A stretch of DNA of 64,000 bases from Eubacterium sp. (GTDB lineage: Bacteria; Bacillota; Clostridia; Lachnospirales; Lachnospiraceae). The stretch is from NCBI GenBank assembly GCA_017433295.1, contig JAFRHL010000011.1, positions 1 through 64,000 on the forward strand, in the 5' to 3' direction. Positions 47,846-56,703 of the stretch are shown one piece after another (positions within the stretch are counted from its first letter, which is position 1; the number at the start of each line of letters is the position of its first letter). The position numbers and the translations under genes are program-made. The notes below the pieces were generated by a model. It had not been told where the DNA came from. It did not search any database and was given only the letters and a program-made list of their open reading frames with translations.

Positions 47846-49315
47846 ATGAAGAAACTAAAGATAACAGGCATTATATTTCTGGTGCTTATTTTCCTGGCCA
47901 TTGCCGGAGTATCAGGATATACCGCTTACTATTATAATACTTATGTAGATATTGATAAAGTGTATCCCGGCATATCCATAGGGGATATGGATGTGGGGGG
48001 AATGACCATGGATGAAGCGGAAAAGGTGGTTAATGATTATGTATCCTCGGTAAAAAGTCAGACCATTACCCTGGAGGCCGGGGAGAAGAAGGATTCCTTT
48101 CCCGTTACGGAGATCGGTCTGGAATGTCAGATGCCTGACGTGGTCCGGGAGGCTTATGATTATGGTAAGAGCGGGAATCTTTATGAGAGGATCAGGACCG
48201 TTTATGATCTGACCGAAACAGCCAGAAATTATCCCCTGACTTTTGCCTTTGATGAAGGAAAGGCCAGGAATAAGATCATAGAAACGGAAAAGACCTTTCT
48301 TGCGAAAAAGAAGAATGCCACCATAAAACGTAAAAAAGGAAAGTTTATTGTAACGGAAGAAGTAAACGGCCTGGATATGGACCTTGATAAAAATGCGGAC
48401 CAGATCATCCGGGAATTATCCAAAAATGACTGGGGACCGGAATCTCTGGTTTTTCCCCTGGATTATACAGAGGATAAGGCCGAGCATACAAAAAAACAGC
48501 TGTCCGTCATTAAAGATAAGCTGGGTACTTTTACCACCTCCTATGCCGGATCAGCCAGCGGAAGATGCGTTAACGTGGCAAATGGAGCGCGGCTTATCAA
48601 CGATTCGCTGCTTTATCCCGGAGATACCCTTTCCGTACATGATAAGGTTTCCCCCTTTAATAAGGAAAACGGTTACGAGCTGGCAGGCTCCTATGAAAAC
48701 GGAACCACGGTGCAGACCTATGGAGGCGGTATCTGCCAGGTATCCACGACCCTTTATAATGCGGTTCTGCGGGCCGAGCTGGAGGTCCTGGAGCGTTCTA
48801 ATCATTCCATGACGGTCCATTATGTGAAGCTGTCCGAGGATGCAGCCATTTCAGGAGACGATAAGGATTTCAAATTTAAAAATAATCTAAAGGATCCGGT
48901 CTATATCGTGGGTTCAACGGATGCTGGCGCTCAGACGATTACTTTTACCATCTATGGCAAGGAATATCGTGAAAAGGACAGATCCATAGAGTTTGAGTCA
49001 GAGACTATAAAAGAGTATCCTCCAAAGGAAGAGATCATAAAAGACGATTCCATGAAAAAGGGCAAAAAAGAAGTGGAGAAATCCGGGCACACCGGTTATT
49101 CCGCCAGGCTCTGGAAGATCATTCGTGTTAAGGGAAAAGAATATAAAAGAGAGCAGGTCAACAGCAGTTATTATATTTCTACACCCAAAGTCGTCCGCAT
49201 AGGGACCAAAGAAGAAAAGAAAGAGGAGCCAAAAAAGACAGAAGACTCAACAAAGACAGGAAACGAGAACAGTAACGAGACAACTGAACAAGTTAAGACT
49301 AATACAGGAAACTGA
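47846..49315 (+). CDS. VanW family protein with peptidoglycan-binding-like and G5-like regions
   Basis: 489 residues. One N-terminal membrane segment (about 5-28) anchors an extracellular protein. Residues 40-230 hold the repeated peptidoglycan-binding-like domain seen in YoaR-type proteins (YPGISIGDMDVGGMTMDEAE). Residues 240-365 are the VanW domain (YPGDTLSVHDKVSPFNKENG, then YGGGICQVSTTLYNA near 293). The end is a G5-like stretch and a Lys/Glu-rich tail. VanW was named from vancomycin resistance clusters but its biochemical role is unclear; here no other resistance gene is present, so a general cell wall role is likely. A small gene follows after 18 bases. Confidence 0.9.
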   Translation: MKKLKITGIIFLVLIFLAIAGVSGYTAYYYNTYVDIDKVYPGISIGDMDVGGMTMDEAEKVVNDYVSSVKSQTITLEAGEKKDSFPVTEIGLECQMPDVVREAYDYGKSGNLYERIRTVYDLTETARNYPLTFAFDEGKARNKIIETEKTFLAKKKNATIKRKKGKFIVTEEVNGLDMDLDKNADQIIRELSKNDWGPESLVFPLDYTEDKAEHTKKQLSVIKDKLGTFTTSYAGSASGRCVNVANGARLINDSLLYPGDTLSVHDKVSPFNKENGYELAGSYENGTTVQTYGGGICQVSTTLYNAVLRAELEVLERSNHSMTVHYVKLSEDAAISGDDKDFKFKNNLKDPVYIVGSTDAGAQTITFTIYGKEYREKDRSIEFESETIKEYPPKEEIIKDDSMKKGKKEVEKSGHTGYSARLWKIIRVKGKEYKREQVNSSYYISTPKVVRIGTKEEKKEEPKKTEDSTKTGNENSNETTEQVKTNTGN

Positions 49316-49333
49316 TGAGGGAGGAAAAGAAAG

Positions 49334-49666
49334 ATGCAGACTTATATTTCAGAACGTAACGACAGAGGATTATTTCATGTGACACCACTTAACAGCAGCG
49401 GTACCCGGTACGATGTGCTTTATATCGGCCTTGATCATGTGGAAGATGTATTCTGGTCCTGGAAGGTGAAGGTGGAGGCGGAATCAGAAGAAGATTTCCT
49501 GACCACCATCAAGTATATCATTAATGACCCGGATTATGATGAGGAGGGTCAGTCCCTTTACGGGTATGAAACCTATGAGGAGCTTATTGAAGAACTGAAG
49601 CTGCCTGATGACGTGGCAGAGGTATTCCGCAAGAAGCTTTCCCAGGTAAAAAGAAGCAGCAAATAA
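49334..49666 (+). CDS. Hypothetical protein downstream of vanW
   Basis: 110 residues, no family recognised. Acidic, probably alpha/beta (MQTYISERNDRGLFHVTPLN, then a Glu/Asp-rich helical C-terminal half). A good site GAGGGAGGAAAAG precedes the start, 18 bases after the VanW stop, so the two are co-transcribed. Soluble; no signal peptide or metal motif. Confidence 0.7.
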   Translation: MQTYISERNDRGLFHVTPLNSSGTRYDVLYIGLDHVEDVFWSWKVKVEAESEEDFLTTIKYIINDPDYDEEGQSLYGYETYEELIEELKLPDDVAEVFRKKLSQVKRSSK

Positions 49667-49718
49667 CCTTTCGTCAGGCCCGGCAGCATCGTTGATTTCC
49701 CGGAGCTGGAGACCGCAT

Positions 49719-50639
49719 TTACTTTATTCTGCTTTTCGAAAGAATGGATTTATCACACCGGTCCAGGACTGTCTGGTCTGAGGCCACGATATACAGGAAT
49801 ACCGATACATCCTTCTCCGGGAAATAGCGGGCGTAGATGCGGCCCTGCATGGCTGCCGGGGAAAAATCCTCTGTCCCGGTCCCGGTGTCGGTGTCGGAGG
49901 GCCTGCCATATTGATTATAGGAAAAAACATTCTGCTTTGGCCGATGATAGGCGCCGCTGACCCTAAGGTCCGATTCGATGACTGTCCAGTCTGTAAGCCC
50001 CAGGTAGTCTGCCTTTTCCTTAAGACCGGTTATCTGCCAGTCAAATACAAAATCCTTTTCCTTAAGACCAAAATCCCCTAATACCAGCTGACTATAGTCA
50101 AAGTAAGGGATTTTTGCGATGGAGGCAGGATCGCATTCCAGGCGGCCGTCCGAAGTCTTATGAAAGCCATAGGGGGCGGATGAACTGTTCCTTACAACAT
50201 AAGCCCCGTAAAAGCTGTTATAATAGGGGGAGCGGGGATCGTAAAGTCTGCTGCAGCGATTCTTTATGGACCAGGCGGGAAAATTATAAAGGACAGTCAG
50301 TCTAAGATCAGACTGCCGGCAGTAGCGGGAAAAATAAGGATCCGCATGAAAAGTCATGACAAAGGGGAACCAGTCTGATTCCGGAGTGGAGAAGCCGCCG
50401 GGGATCTCAAGGGACAGACCGCAGTCCGACAGGAGACTCTCTTTTTTCTGGACCCGGTTCCACCAGGTCATCAGAGCCATGGCCTTTAATTCAGGACCAA
50501 AAGTATATAAGAGTAATAGTGCCGAAAGCATGATAAAAAAGAGCAGGACTAACCTGCTCTTTATCATAGGTAAGCATTTTCGGGACCCGGTATGATTCCG
50601 GGATTCTGTTTTTAAATCCATGTATCCATCATTCATCAT
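49719..50639 (-). CDS. Hypothetical membrane-anchored protein
   Basis: 306 residues with one N-terminal membrane segment (about 29-47, RLVLLFFIMLSALLLLYTFG) and an extracellular part with no recognised domain; Tyr- and Ser-rich stretches and a Thr/Gly/Asp run DTDTGTGTED are visible. The start overlaps the end of the flavoprotein gene by 11 bases, which implies coupling. Several Met codons follow each other, so the exact start is uncertain (50639, 50636 or 50621). Confidence 0.65.
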   Translation of the reverse strand: MMNDGYMDLKTESRNHTGSRKCLPMIKSRLVLLFFIMLSALLLLYTFGPELKAMALMTWWNRVQKKESLLSDCGLSLEIPGGFSTPESDWFPFVMTFHADPYFSRYCRQSDLRLTVLYNFPAWSIKNRCSRLYDPRSPYYNSFYGAYVVRNSSSAPYGFHKTSDGRLECDPASIAKIPYFDYSQLVLGDFGLKEKDFVFDWQITGLKEKADYLGLTDWTVIESDLRVSGAYHRPKQNVFSYNQYGRPSDTDTGTGTEDFSPAAMQGRIYARYFPEKDVSVFLYIVASDQTVLDRCDKSILSKSRIK

Positions 50640-51396
50640 CTTCCTGGTAGGCCTTATTTACCTTATTATAGGATGTAAAATAGGGGGCAAAATCCTTGTA
50701 GTCGGAACGCTTTTCGGCGTTTTTCTTTTCGGAAGCCTGTCCGTCTTTCTCACTGGAAGATGCCTTGACGGTCCTGATAAAATTAGTGCGGATCTTTCCT
50801 TCATCCGGCGGAAGGGCAAGGCCGGCGGCTTTACCGGCTTCAATGGATTTAAGCATCCAGGCCATGTTCCGGGCCAGGGTACGCATCACCATCAGGCCTT
50901 CCTCATCCTGTTCCACTTCCTCGGCGGAGTTGCCATGGACCATATTCCAGTAGGCAGAGGGGACAAGGGGCATGTTATTCATCATGAAATACTTGTTAAG
51001 CTGTTCCAGCGCGGCGGTGGAACCGGCCCGGCGGCAGCTGACCACCGCTGCTCCCGGTTTATAGGGGAAGCCCCTGCTGGCATAAAACATACGGTCCAGG
51101 AAGGAGGTGATATCACCCGCGGCAGCGGCGTAATGAACCGGGGATCCGACGATCAGGGCATCACATTCCTGCATGCGGCTGATGGCCACATTGACCGGAT
51201 CATCTCCGAAGATGCACTTGCCGAGATGGTTCTTTCGGCAGGTTCCGCAGCCCTTGCAGCCTCTGACCACATGCATGCCGATCTGCATCAGCTCGGTCTC
51301 GATCCCTTCCTTCTGAAGCTCAAGGATAATCTCTTTTAATGCCCGGAAGATAGCCCCGTTCCTGTGGGGACTCCCGTTGATCAGTAAAACCTTCAT
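50629..51396 (-). CDS. Iron-sulfur flavoprotein / NADPH-dependent FMN reductase family
   Basis: 255 residues. Flavodoxin-like fold with the FMN phosphate loop NGSPHRNG (7-14). The cysteine set C47-X2-C50-X2-C53-X7-C61 is the 4Fe-4S motif of the archaeal/clostridial iron-sulfur flavoproteins, and GSPVHYAAAAGDITSFLDR is a second flavin contact. Such proteins take electrons from ferredoxin and reduce oxygen, peroxide or quinone-like compounds. The C-terminal 50 residues are a charged tail of unknown role. ATG 51396 is the family start. Confidence 0.88.
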   Translation of the reverse strand: MKVLLINGSPHRNGAIFRALKEIILELQKEGIETELMQIGMHVVRGCKGCGTCRKNHLGKCIFGDDPVNVAISRMQECDALIVGSPVHYAAAAGDITSFLDRMFYASRGFPYKPGAAVVSCRRAGSTAALEQLNKYFMMNNMPLVPSAYWNMVHGNSAEEVEQDEEGLMVMRTLARNMAWMLKSIEAGKAAGLALPPDEGKIRTNFIRTVKASSSEKDGQASEKKNAEKRSDYKDFAPYFTSYNKVNKAYQEDDE

Positions 51397-51550
51397 ATTA
51401 TCTGACTCCTTACAAAACTATATCAGCTTAATTATACCAGCTTATCACCTGTCATAGATGATACAAAAATCCTACTGTAAGTGTATCATAAAATCAGATA
51501 TATGGATAGGAAAAAAAGGAAAAATTCTGATAAAAATCAGTATCTTGTAC

Positions 51551-51579
51551 TTGTTTTTAATGACAAATCTTTATATACT
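51551..51579 (+). promoter_or_regulatory. Predicted promoter of pyruvate carboxylase
   Basis: TTGTTT at 51551-51556, a 17-base spacer and TATACT at 51574-51579, about 40 bases before the start codon. Confidence 0.5.
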
Positions 51580-51619
51580 TAATAGATAAAAGTAAACACC
51601 CGATTTTCAGGAGAGCATC

Positions 51620-54600
51620 ATGGATTTAAGAATCAAAAAGTTTAAAAAAGTACTGGTAGCCAACCGGGGAGAAATCGCCATCCGCATTTTCCGGGCCCTG
51701 GAAGAACTGGACATCAGCTCGGTGGGAATTTATTCCAAGGAAGACCGTTACGCGCCGTTTCGTTCCAAGGCAGATGAGGCTTATCCCCTGGATCCCGGCA
51801 AGGGACCGGTTGACGCCTACATGGACATACCCACCATTATCCGTATCGCGAAGGAGAAGAAGGTCGACGCCATCCATCCCGGATACGGATTTTTATCGGA
51901 AGACCCTGCCTTTGCGGAGGCCTGCCGGAAGAATGATATTGTTTTTATAGGCCCCACCGTGGAGACCATGAACATCATGGGGGACAAGATCTCCGCCAAG
52001 CAGGCGGCTTTTGAAAGCCGGGTGCCTATTATAGAAGGCAGTGATACCATTTTGTCCGATGCCGCTGAAGCAGCCGGGATCGCCGAAAAGATCGGTTATC
52101 CTGTCATGCTCAAGGCCAGCAATGGCGGGGGCGGAAAGGGCATGCATCTGGTCCGCAGCGAAGAAGAGATGCCCCGGGCCTTTGCCCAAGCCACCAATGA
52201 GTCTAAAAAGGCCTTTGGCCAGGCCAGGCTCTTTCTGGAAAAATATCTGGAGCATCCCAAACATATCGAAGTCCAGATCCTGGGGGATAATTACGGGAAT
52301 ATCGTTCACCTTTTTGACCGGGACTGCTCGGTACAGAAGGATAACCAGAAGCTGATCGAGTTTGCCCCGGCCTGGTCCATCCCCGAGGATGTCAGGAAAA
52401 AGATCATGGACAGCGCCAAGCGGCTGGCCAGAAGAGTAGGCTACAGCAACGCCGGCACCATGGAATTTCTGGTGGACCGGGACCTGAACCCCTATTTTAT
52501 CGAGATGAATCCCAGGATCCAGGTGGAGCATACCGTATCTGAAATGATCACAGGCATCGATATCGTCTGCAGCCAGATACTGGTGGCCGAAGGCTATCCC
52601 CTGAATTCACCGGTTATCCATATATATTCCCAGAATGAAGTAAAATGTACGGGCTTCTCCATCCAGACCCGGGTAACCACCGAGGACCCTGCCAATCATT
52701 TCCGGCCGGACCATGGGAAGATCGACCTCTATCGGTCAAGCTCGGGAAACGGTATCCGTTTAGATGGAGGCAGCGCTCATACCGGGGCTGTGGTAAGCCC
52801 CCATTATGACAGCCTGCTGATCAAGATCATTTCCCATGACAGGAGCTTTGAGGCGGCCATCAGAAAGTCAGTCCGAAGCTTAAAGGAATTTCGGATCCAC
52901 GGCGTTAAGACCAATATGAGTTTCCTGATCAATGTCCTCAATCATGAGACATTTAAAGAGGGAAAATGTTTTACAACCTTTATCGAGGAAACGCCGGAGC
53001 TTCTTGACCTGCATCTGAGGCTGGACCGTCCCAGCAAGATCCTTGAGTTTCTTGCCAATAAGATGGTCAATGTCCATACCGGTCCCAAGCCTTATCTTGA
53101 GAACAGGAAGGTGCCGCAGATCCCGGCGGACAAGAAGATATACGGCACCAGGGACGACTTTCTCCGGCTTGGTCCGAAGGAATTTACCCAGAAGATCTAC
53201 CGCAATAAGAAGCTTTATATCACGGATACTACCATGCGGGACGCCCAGCAGTCGCTGCTGGCCACCAGGATGCGTACCAAGGAGCTGGCGGGGGCGGCCA
53301 GAGCCACCAACCTCTACCTTAAGGATACCTTCTCCATCGAGGCATGGGGAGGTGCCACCTATGATACCGCCTACCGCTTCTTAAAGGAGTCTCCCTGGCT
53401 GAGACTGGACCTTTTGCGGGAGAGGATGCCCAATGTCCTTATTCAGGCCCTGATCCGGGCTTCCAATGTGGTGGGCTACAGCACCTATCCCGATAATGTC
53501 ATCAGGAAATTCATCAAAGTATCCAGTGATCACGGTGTGGACGTTTACCGGATCTTCGACAGCCTGAACTGGCTTGAGAATATGAAGCTGCCGGTGGAGG
53601 AAGCTTTAAAAACAGGAAAGATTGTCGAGGGCGCCATCTGTTATACCGGTGATATTCTCAATCCAAAGGAGAATAAATACACTCTGGATTACTACATCAA
53701 TATGGCAAAGGAACTGGAGGCCATGGGCTGCCATACTGTTGCCATAAAGGATATGGCCGCTCTTTTAAAGCCCTATGCGGCAAAGAAGCTCATAGGGGCC
53801 CTCAAGGAGGAGTTAAAGGTACCTGTACACCTGCATACCCATGATACCACCGGAAATGGCATAGCCACTTATCTTATGGCAGCAGAAGCAGGTGTGGACA
53901 TCGTGGACTGCGCCATCGGTTCCATGAGCTCCCTTACCAGCCAGCCCTCCATGAATGCCCTGATCGAGGCATTGAAGGGGACAGAAAGAGATACGGGGAT
54001 CGACACAGCCGGCCTTTCTGTGCTGGATGACTATTACAGCCATGAACGAAAGGTATATAAAGTATTTGAGAGCAGTATCAATGCGCCCGTGGCAGATACC
54101 TATGAGACAGAGATACCGGGAGGCCAGTATTCCAACCTGGATGCCCAGCTGAAAAGTATGGGGTCCGCGGGAGATGGAAAAGAGATCCGCCGGCTTTATA
54201 AAGAAGCAGACGACCTGCTGGGCCATATTATAAAAGTCACCCCAAGTTCCAAGGTAGTCGGCGACCTGGCTATCTTTATGCTGGAAAATAACCTGACAAA
54301 GGAAAACATTTTTACAGAGGGAAAGGACCTGTCTTATCCCGATTCGGTGGTGGAATACATGAAGGGTATGCTGGGACAGCCGGAGGGCGGCTTCCCGGAA
54401 GAACTGCAGAAAATTGTCTTAAAAGGACAGGAGCCCATCACCGTCCGTCCCGGTTCTCTGCTGCCGGATGTGGATTTTGATGCTATAGAGGCTTATCTCA
54501 GGGAGCACTATTACATGGAGAAAATGGAAGAGCCGGGAGTGATGGAACAGAAGACCTTAAGCTATGCCCTTTATCCGAAGGTATATGAGGATTACTGTGA

Positions 54601-55165
54601 ACATTTTGAGGCTTATAATGATGTCTCCAAGCTGGAAAGTCATGTATATTTCTATGGCTTAAGACCCAATGAGGAGACCACCATCCAGCTGGTGGAGGGC
54701 AGGGATACCCTGATCAAGTTTGTCCGTGCCTCGGAGCCGGATGCAAACGGTTACAGGACTCTGGAATTTGAAGTCAACGGATTCTACCGGGAGGTCCGCA
54801 TCCTGGACAGACATTTTGAAGTAAGGGCTGACAGGAGACTGAAGACAGATCCCAGGAATCCGGGCCACCTGGGAGCCGCCATCCCCGGTGTAATAACCGG
54901 ACTGCGCGTAAAGGAAGGTGATCATGTGGCTAAAAATGATCCTCTGCTGACCATTGAGGCCATGAAGATGGAGACCACCGTCACCTCAAAGGTTTCCGGT
55001 ACCGTAGATAAGATTTATGTAAAAGACGGCGATGAGATCAACCAGAATGATCTTCTGATCTCCTTTGCCGTGGATGATAAGGATATGAAGGAAATATCCC
55101 ATCCGGAGCTTCCCAAAATGGATCTCTCTCTCCTGGATAAGGACGACTTTCATACCATCACCTAA
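51620..55165 (+). CDS. pyc: Pyruvate carboxylase
   Basis: 1181 residues, the single-chain form that carboxylates pyruvate to oxaloacetate with ATP and bicarbonate. Domains in order: biotin carboxylase (about 1-460; VLVANRGEIAIRIFRALEEL, ATP-grasp loop SNGGGGKGM, EMNPRIQVEHTVSE), carboxyltransferase (about 530-800; DTTMRDAQQSLLATRM, KDMAALLKPYAA, HLHTHDTTGNG), the allosteric/PYC linker and the biotin domain with AMKME, the biotinylated Lys being K1116. It supplies oxaloacetate for the aspartate and glutamate families, which the nitrogen block at the other end of the window consumes. It stands alone under its own promoter. Confidence 0.97.
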   Translation: MDLRIKKFKKVLVANRGEIAIRIFRALEELDISSVGIYSKEDRYAPFRSKADEAYPLDPGKGPVDAYMDIPTIIRIAKEKKVDAIHPGYGFLSEDPAFAEACRKNDIVFIGPTVETMNIMGDKISAKQAAFESRVPIIEGSDTILSDAAEAAGIAEKIGYPVMLKASNGGGGKGMHLVRSEEEMPRAFAQATNESKKAFGQARLFLEKYLEHPKHIEVQILGDNYGNIVHLFDRDCSVQKDNQKLIEFAPAWSIPEDVRKKIMDSAKRLARRVGYSNAGTMEFLVDRDLNPYFIEMNPRIQVEHTVSEMITGIDIVCSQILVAEGYPLNSPVIHIYSQNEVKCTGFSIQTRVTTEDPANHFRPDHGKIDLYRSSSGNGIRLDGGSAHTGAVVSPHYDSLLIKIISHDRSFEAAIRKSVRSLKEFRIHGVKTNMSFLINVLNHETFKEGKCFTTFIEETPELLDLHLRLDRPSKILEFLANKMVNVHTGPKPYLENRKVPQIPADKKIYGTRDDFLRLGPKEFTQKIYRNKKLYITDTTMRDAQQSLLATRMRTKELAGAARATNLYLKDTFSIEAWGGATYDTAYRFLKESPWLRLDLLRERMPNVLIQALIRASNVVGYSTYPDNVIRKFIKVSSDHGVDVYRIFDSLNWLENMKLPVEEALKTGKIVEGAICYTGDILNPKENKYTLDYYINMAKELEAMGCHTVAIKDMAALLKPYAAKKLIGALKEELKVPVHLHTHDTTGNGIATYLMAAEAGVDIVDCAIGSMSSLTSQPSMNALIEALKGTERDTGIDTAGLSVLDDYYSHERKVYKVFESSINAPVADTYETEIPGGQYSNLDAQLKSMGSAGDGKEIRRLYKEADDLLGHIIKVTPSSKVVGDLAIFMLENNLTKENIFTEGKDLSYPDSVVEYMKGMLGQPEGGFPEELQKIVLKGQEPITVRPGSLLPDVDFDAIEAYLREHYYMEKMEEPGVMEQKTLSYALYPKVYEDYCEHFEAYNDVSKLESHVYFYGLRPNEETTIQLVEGRDTLIKFVRASEPDANGYRTLEFEVNGFYREVRILDRHFEVRADRRLKTDPRNPGHLGAAIPGVITGLRVKEGDHVAKNDPLLTIEAMKMETTVTSKVSGTVDKIYVKDGDEINQNDLLISFAVDDKDMKEISHPELPKMDLSLLDKDDFHTIT

Positions 55166-55239
55166 AAGATCCCGGATTCGCCCCGGTAATTTGATCTTTA
55201 TGAATAAACATAAAAAAAAGCATCAGGAGGAAGCATAAT

Positions 55240-56634
55240 ATGAAAGAAAATGTATGGCTTACATATGACAAGGAAGATACAGAAAGACTCCACCAGCTGG
55301 CTGACCGCTATAAGGACTTCATAAGCCGGTGTAAAACAGAAAGAGAATGTGTCGCTTTCTTCATGGAGGAGGCCGCCAGGGCAGGCTATGAGGATATAAA
55401 CGACAGGATCAGATCGGGAAAGCCCTTAAAGCCGGGAGACAAGGTTTATGCGGTCTGGATGAATAAGACCATCGCCCTGTTCCGGATCGGTGAAGAAGAC
55501 ATAACCGACGGGATGAATATCCTGTGTGCCCATATAGATTCCCCGAGACTCGATTTAAAACAGGTTCCCCTCTATGAGAATACGGAGCTGGCCTTCCTGG
55601 ACACCCATTATTACGGAGGCATCAAGAAATACCAGTGGGTGACCATACCGCTGGCCCTTCATGGTGTAGTGGCTAAAAAGGACGGTTCTGTTATCTCCAT
55701 ATCCATAGGGGAGGATCCGGCTGACCCGGTGGTCTACATCACAGATCTTCTCATCCACCTGTCGGGCAAGCAGATGACAAAGAAAGCCAGCGAAGTGGTC
55801 GCCGGTGAGAACCTGGACATTTTAACAGGAAGCATTCCTCTTGGGGAGGAAACAGATTTAAGCGGGGAAGCAAAAGAAGCTGTGAAGGCGAATATCCTTA
55901 AGCTGTTAACGGATAAATACCAGATCGAAGAGGATGACTTCCTTTCAGCCGAGATAGAAGTGGTTCCTGCCGGCCCGGCCAGGGACTGCGGCCTTGACCG
56001 CAGCATGGTGGCCGGATACGGACATGATGACAGGGTCTGCGCCTTTCCCTCCTTTGAGGCCATTCTGGAAGCGGGTCCGGTCAGACGGACCGCCTGCTGC
56101 CTGCTGGTGGATAAGGAAGAGATCGGCAGTGTGGGCGCCACCGGAATGGAGTCCATGTTCTTTGAGAATACAGTGGCTGAGCTGCTGGCCCTGGCCGGTC
56201 AAGATTCCAATCTGGCGGTGAGAAGGACCCTGGCCAGGTCCAGGATGCTTTCCTCTGATGTCAGCGCTGCCTTTGACCCTGCCTACAGTGAGGCCTTTGA
56301 GAAGAAGAACTGCGCTTATTTTGGAAAAGGACTGGTGATCAACAAATATACCGGTGCCAGGGGCAAGGCCGGCTCCAATGATGCCAATGCAGAATACCTG
56401 GCCCGGATCCGCAGGATCTTTGACGAAAACAAGGTGGCCTTCCAGACGGCAGAGCTGGGAAAGGTAGATTACGGCGGAGGAGGAACCATTGCTTTTATTG
56501 CCGCCCTTTACGGAATGGAAGTGGTGGACAGCGGGGTCGCCGTTTTAAGCATGCATGCTCCCTGCGAGATCATCAGCAAGGCGGATCTTTATGAAGCAAA
56601 AAAGGGATATGCCGCTTTCTTAAAGGATGCATAG
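55240..56634 (+). CDS. M18 family aminopeptidase
   Basis: 464 residues, a zinc aminopeptidase of the M18 family that removes N-terminal residues from peptides. ILCAHIDSPRLDL provides the first metal His/Asp, DTHYYGGIKKYQW is a family block, and DKEEIGSVGATGMES carries the catalytic Glu and metal ligand; the end has SMHAPCEIISKAD. Typical length. TCAGGAGGAAGC precedes the start, 74 bases after pyc. Confidence 0.93.
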   Translation: MKENVWLTYDKEDTERLHQLADRYKDFISRCKTERECVAFFMEEAARAGYEDINDRIRSGKPLKPGDKVYAVWMNKTIALFRIGEEDITDGMNILCAHIDSPRLDLKQVPLYENTELAFLDTHYYGGIKKYQWVTIPLALHGVVAKKDGSVISISIGEDPADPVVYITDLLIHLSGKQMTKKASEVVAGENLDILTGSIPLGEETDLSGEAKEAVKANILKLLTDKYQIEEDDFLSAEIEVVPAGPARDCGLDRSMVAGYGHDDRVCAFPSFEAILEAGPVRRTACCLLVDKEEIGSVGATGMESMFFENTVAELLALAGQDSNLAVRRTLARSRMLSSDVSAAFDPAYSEAFEKKNCAYFGKGLVINKYTGARGKAGSNDANAEYLARIRRIFDENKVAFQTAELGKVDYGGGGTIAFIAALYGMEVVDSGVAVLSMHAPCEIISKADLYEAKKGYAAFLKDA

Positions 56635-56703
56635 AAGCCGGCAGCCCATTTCATTTGTCCCGGTTTACCCGGGGATAACAGATTAATGAAGGAGAGATAA
56701 TTC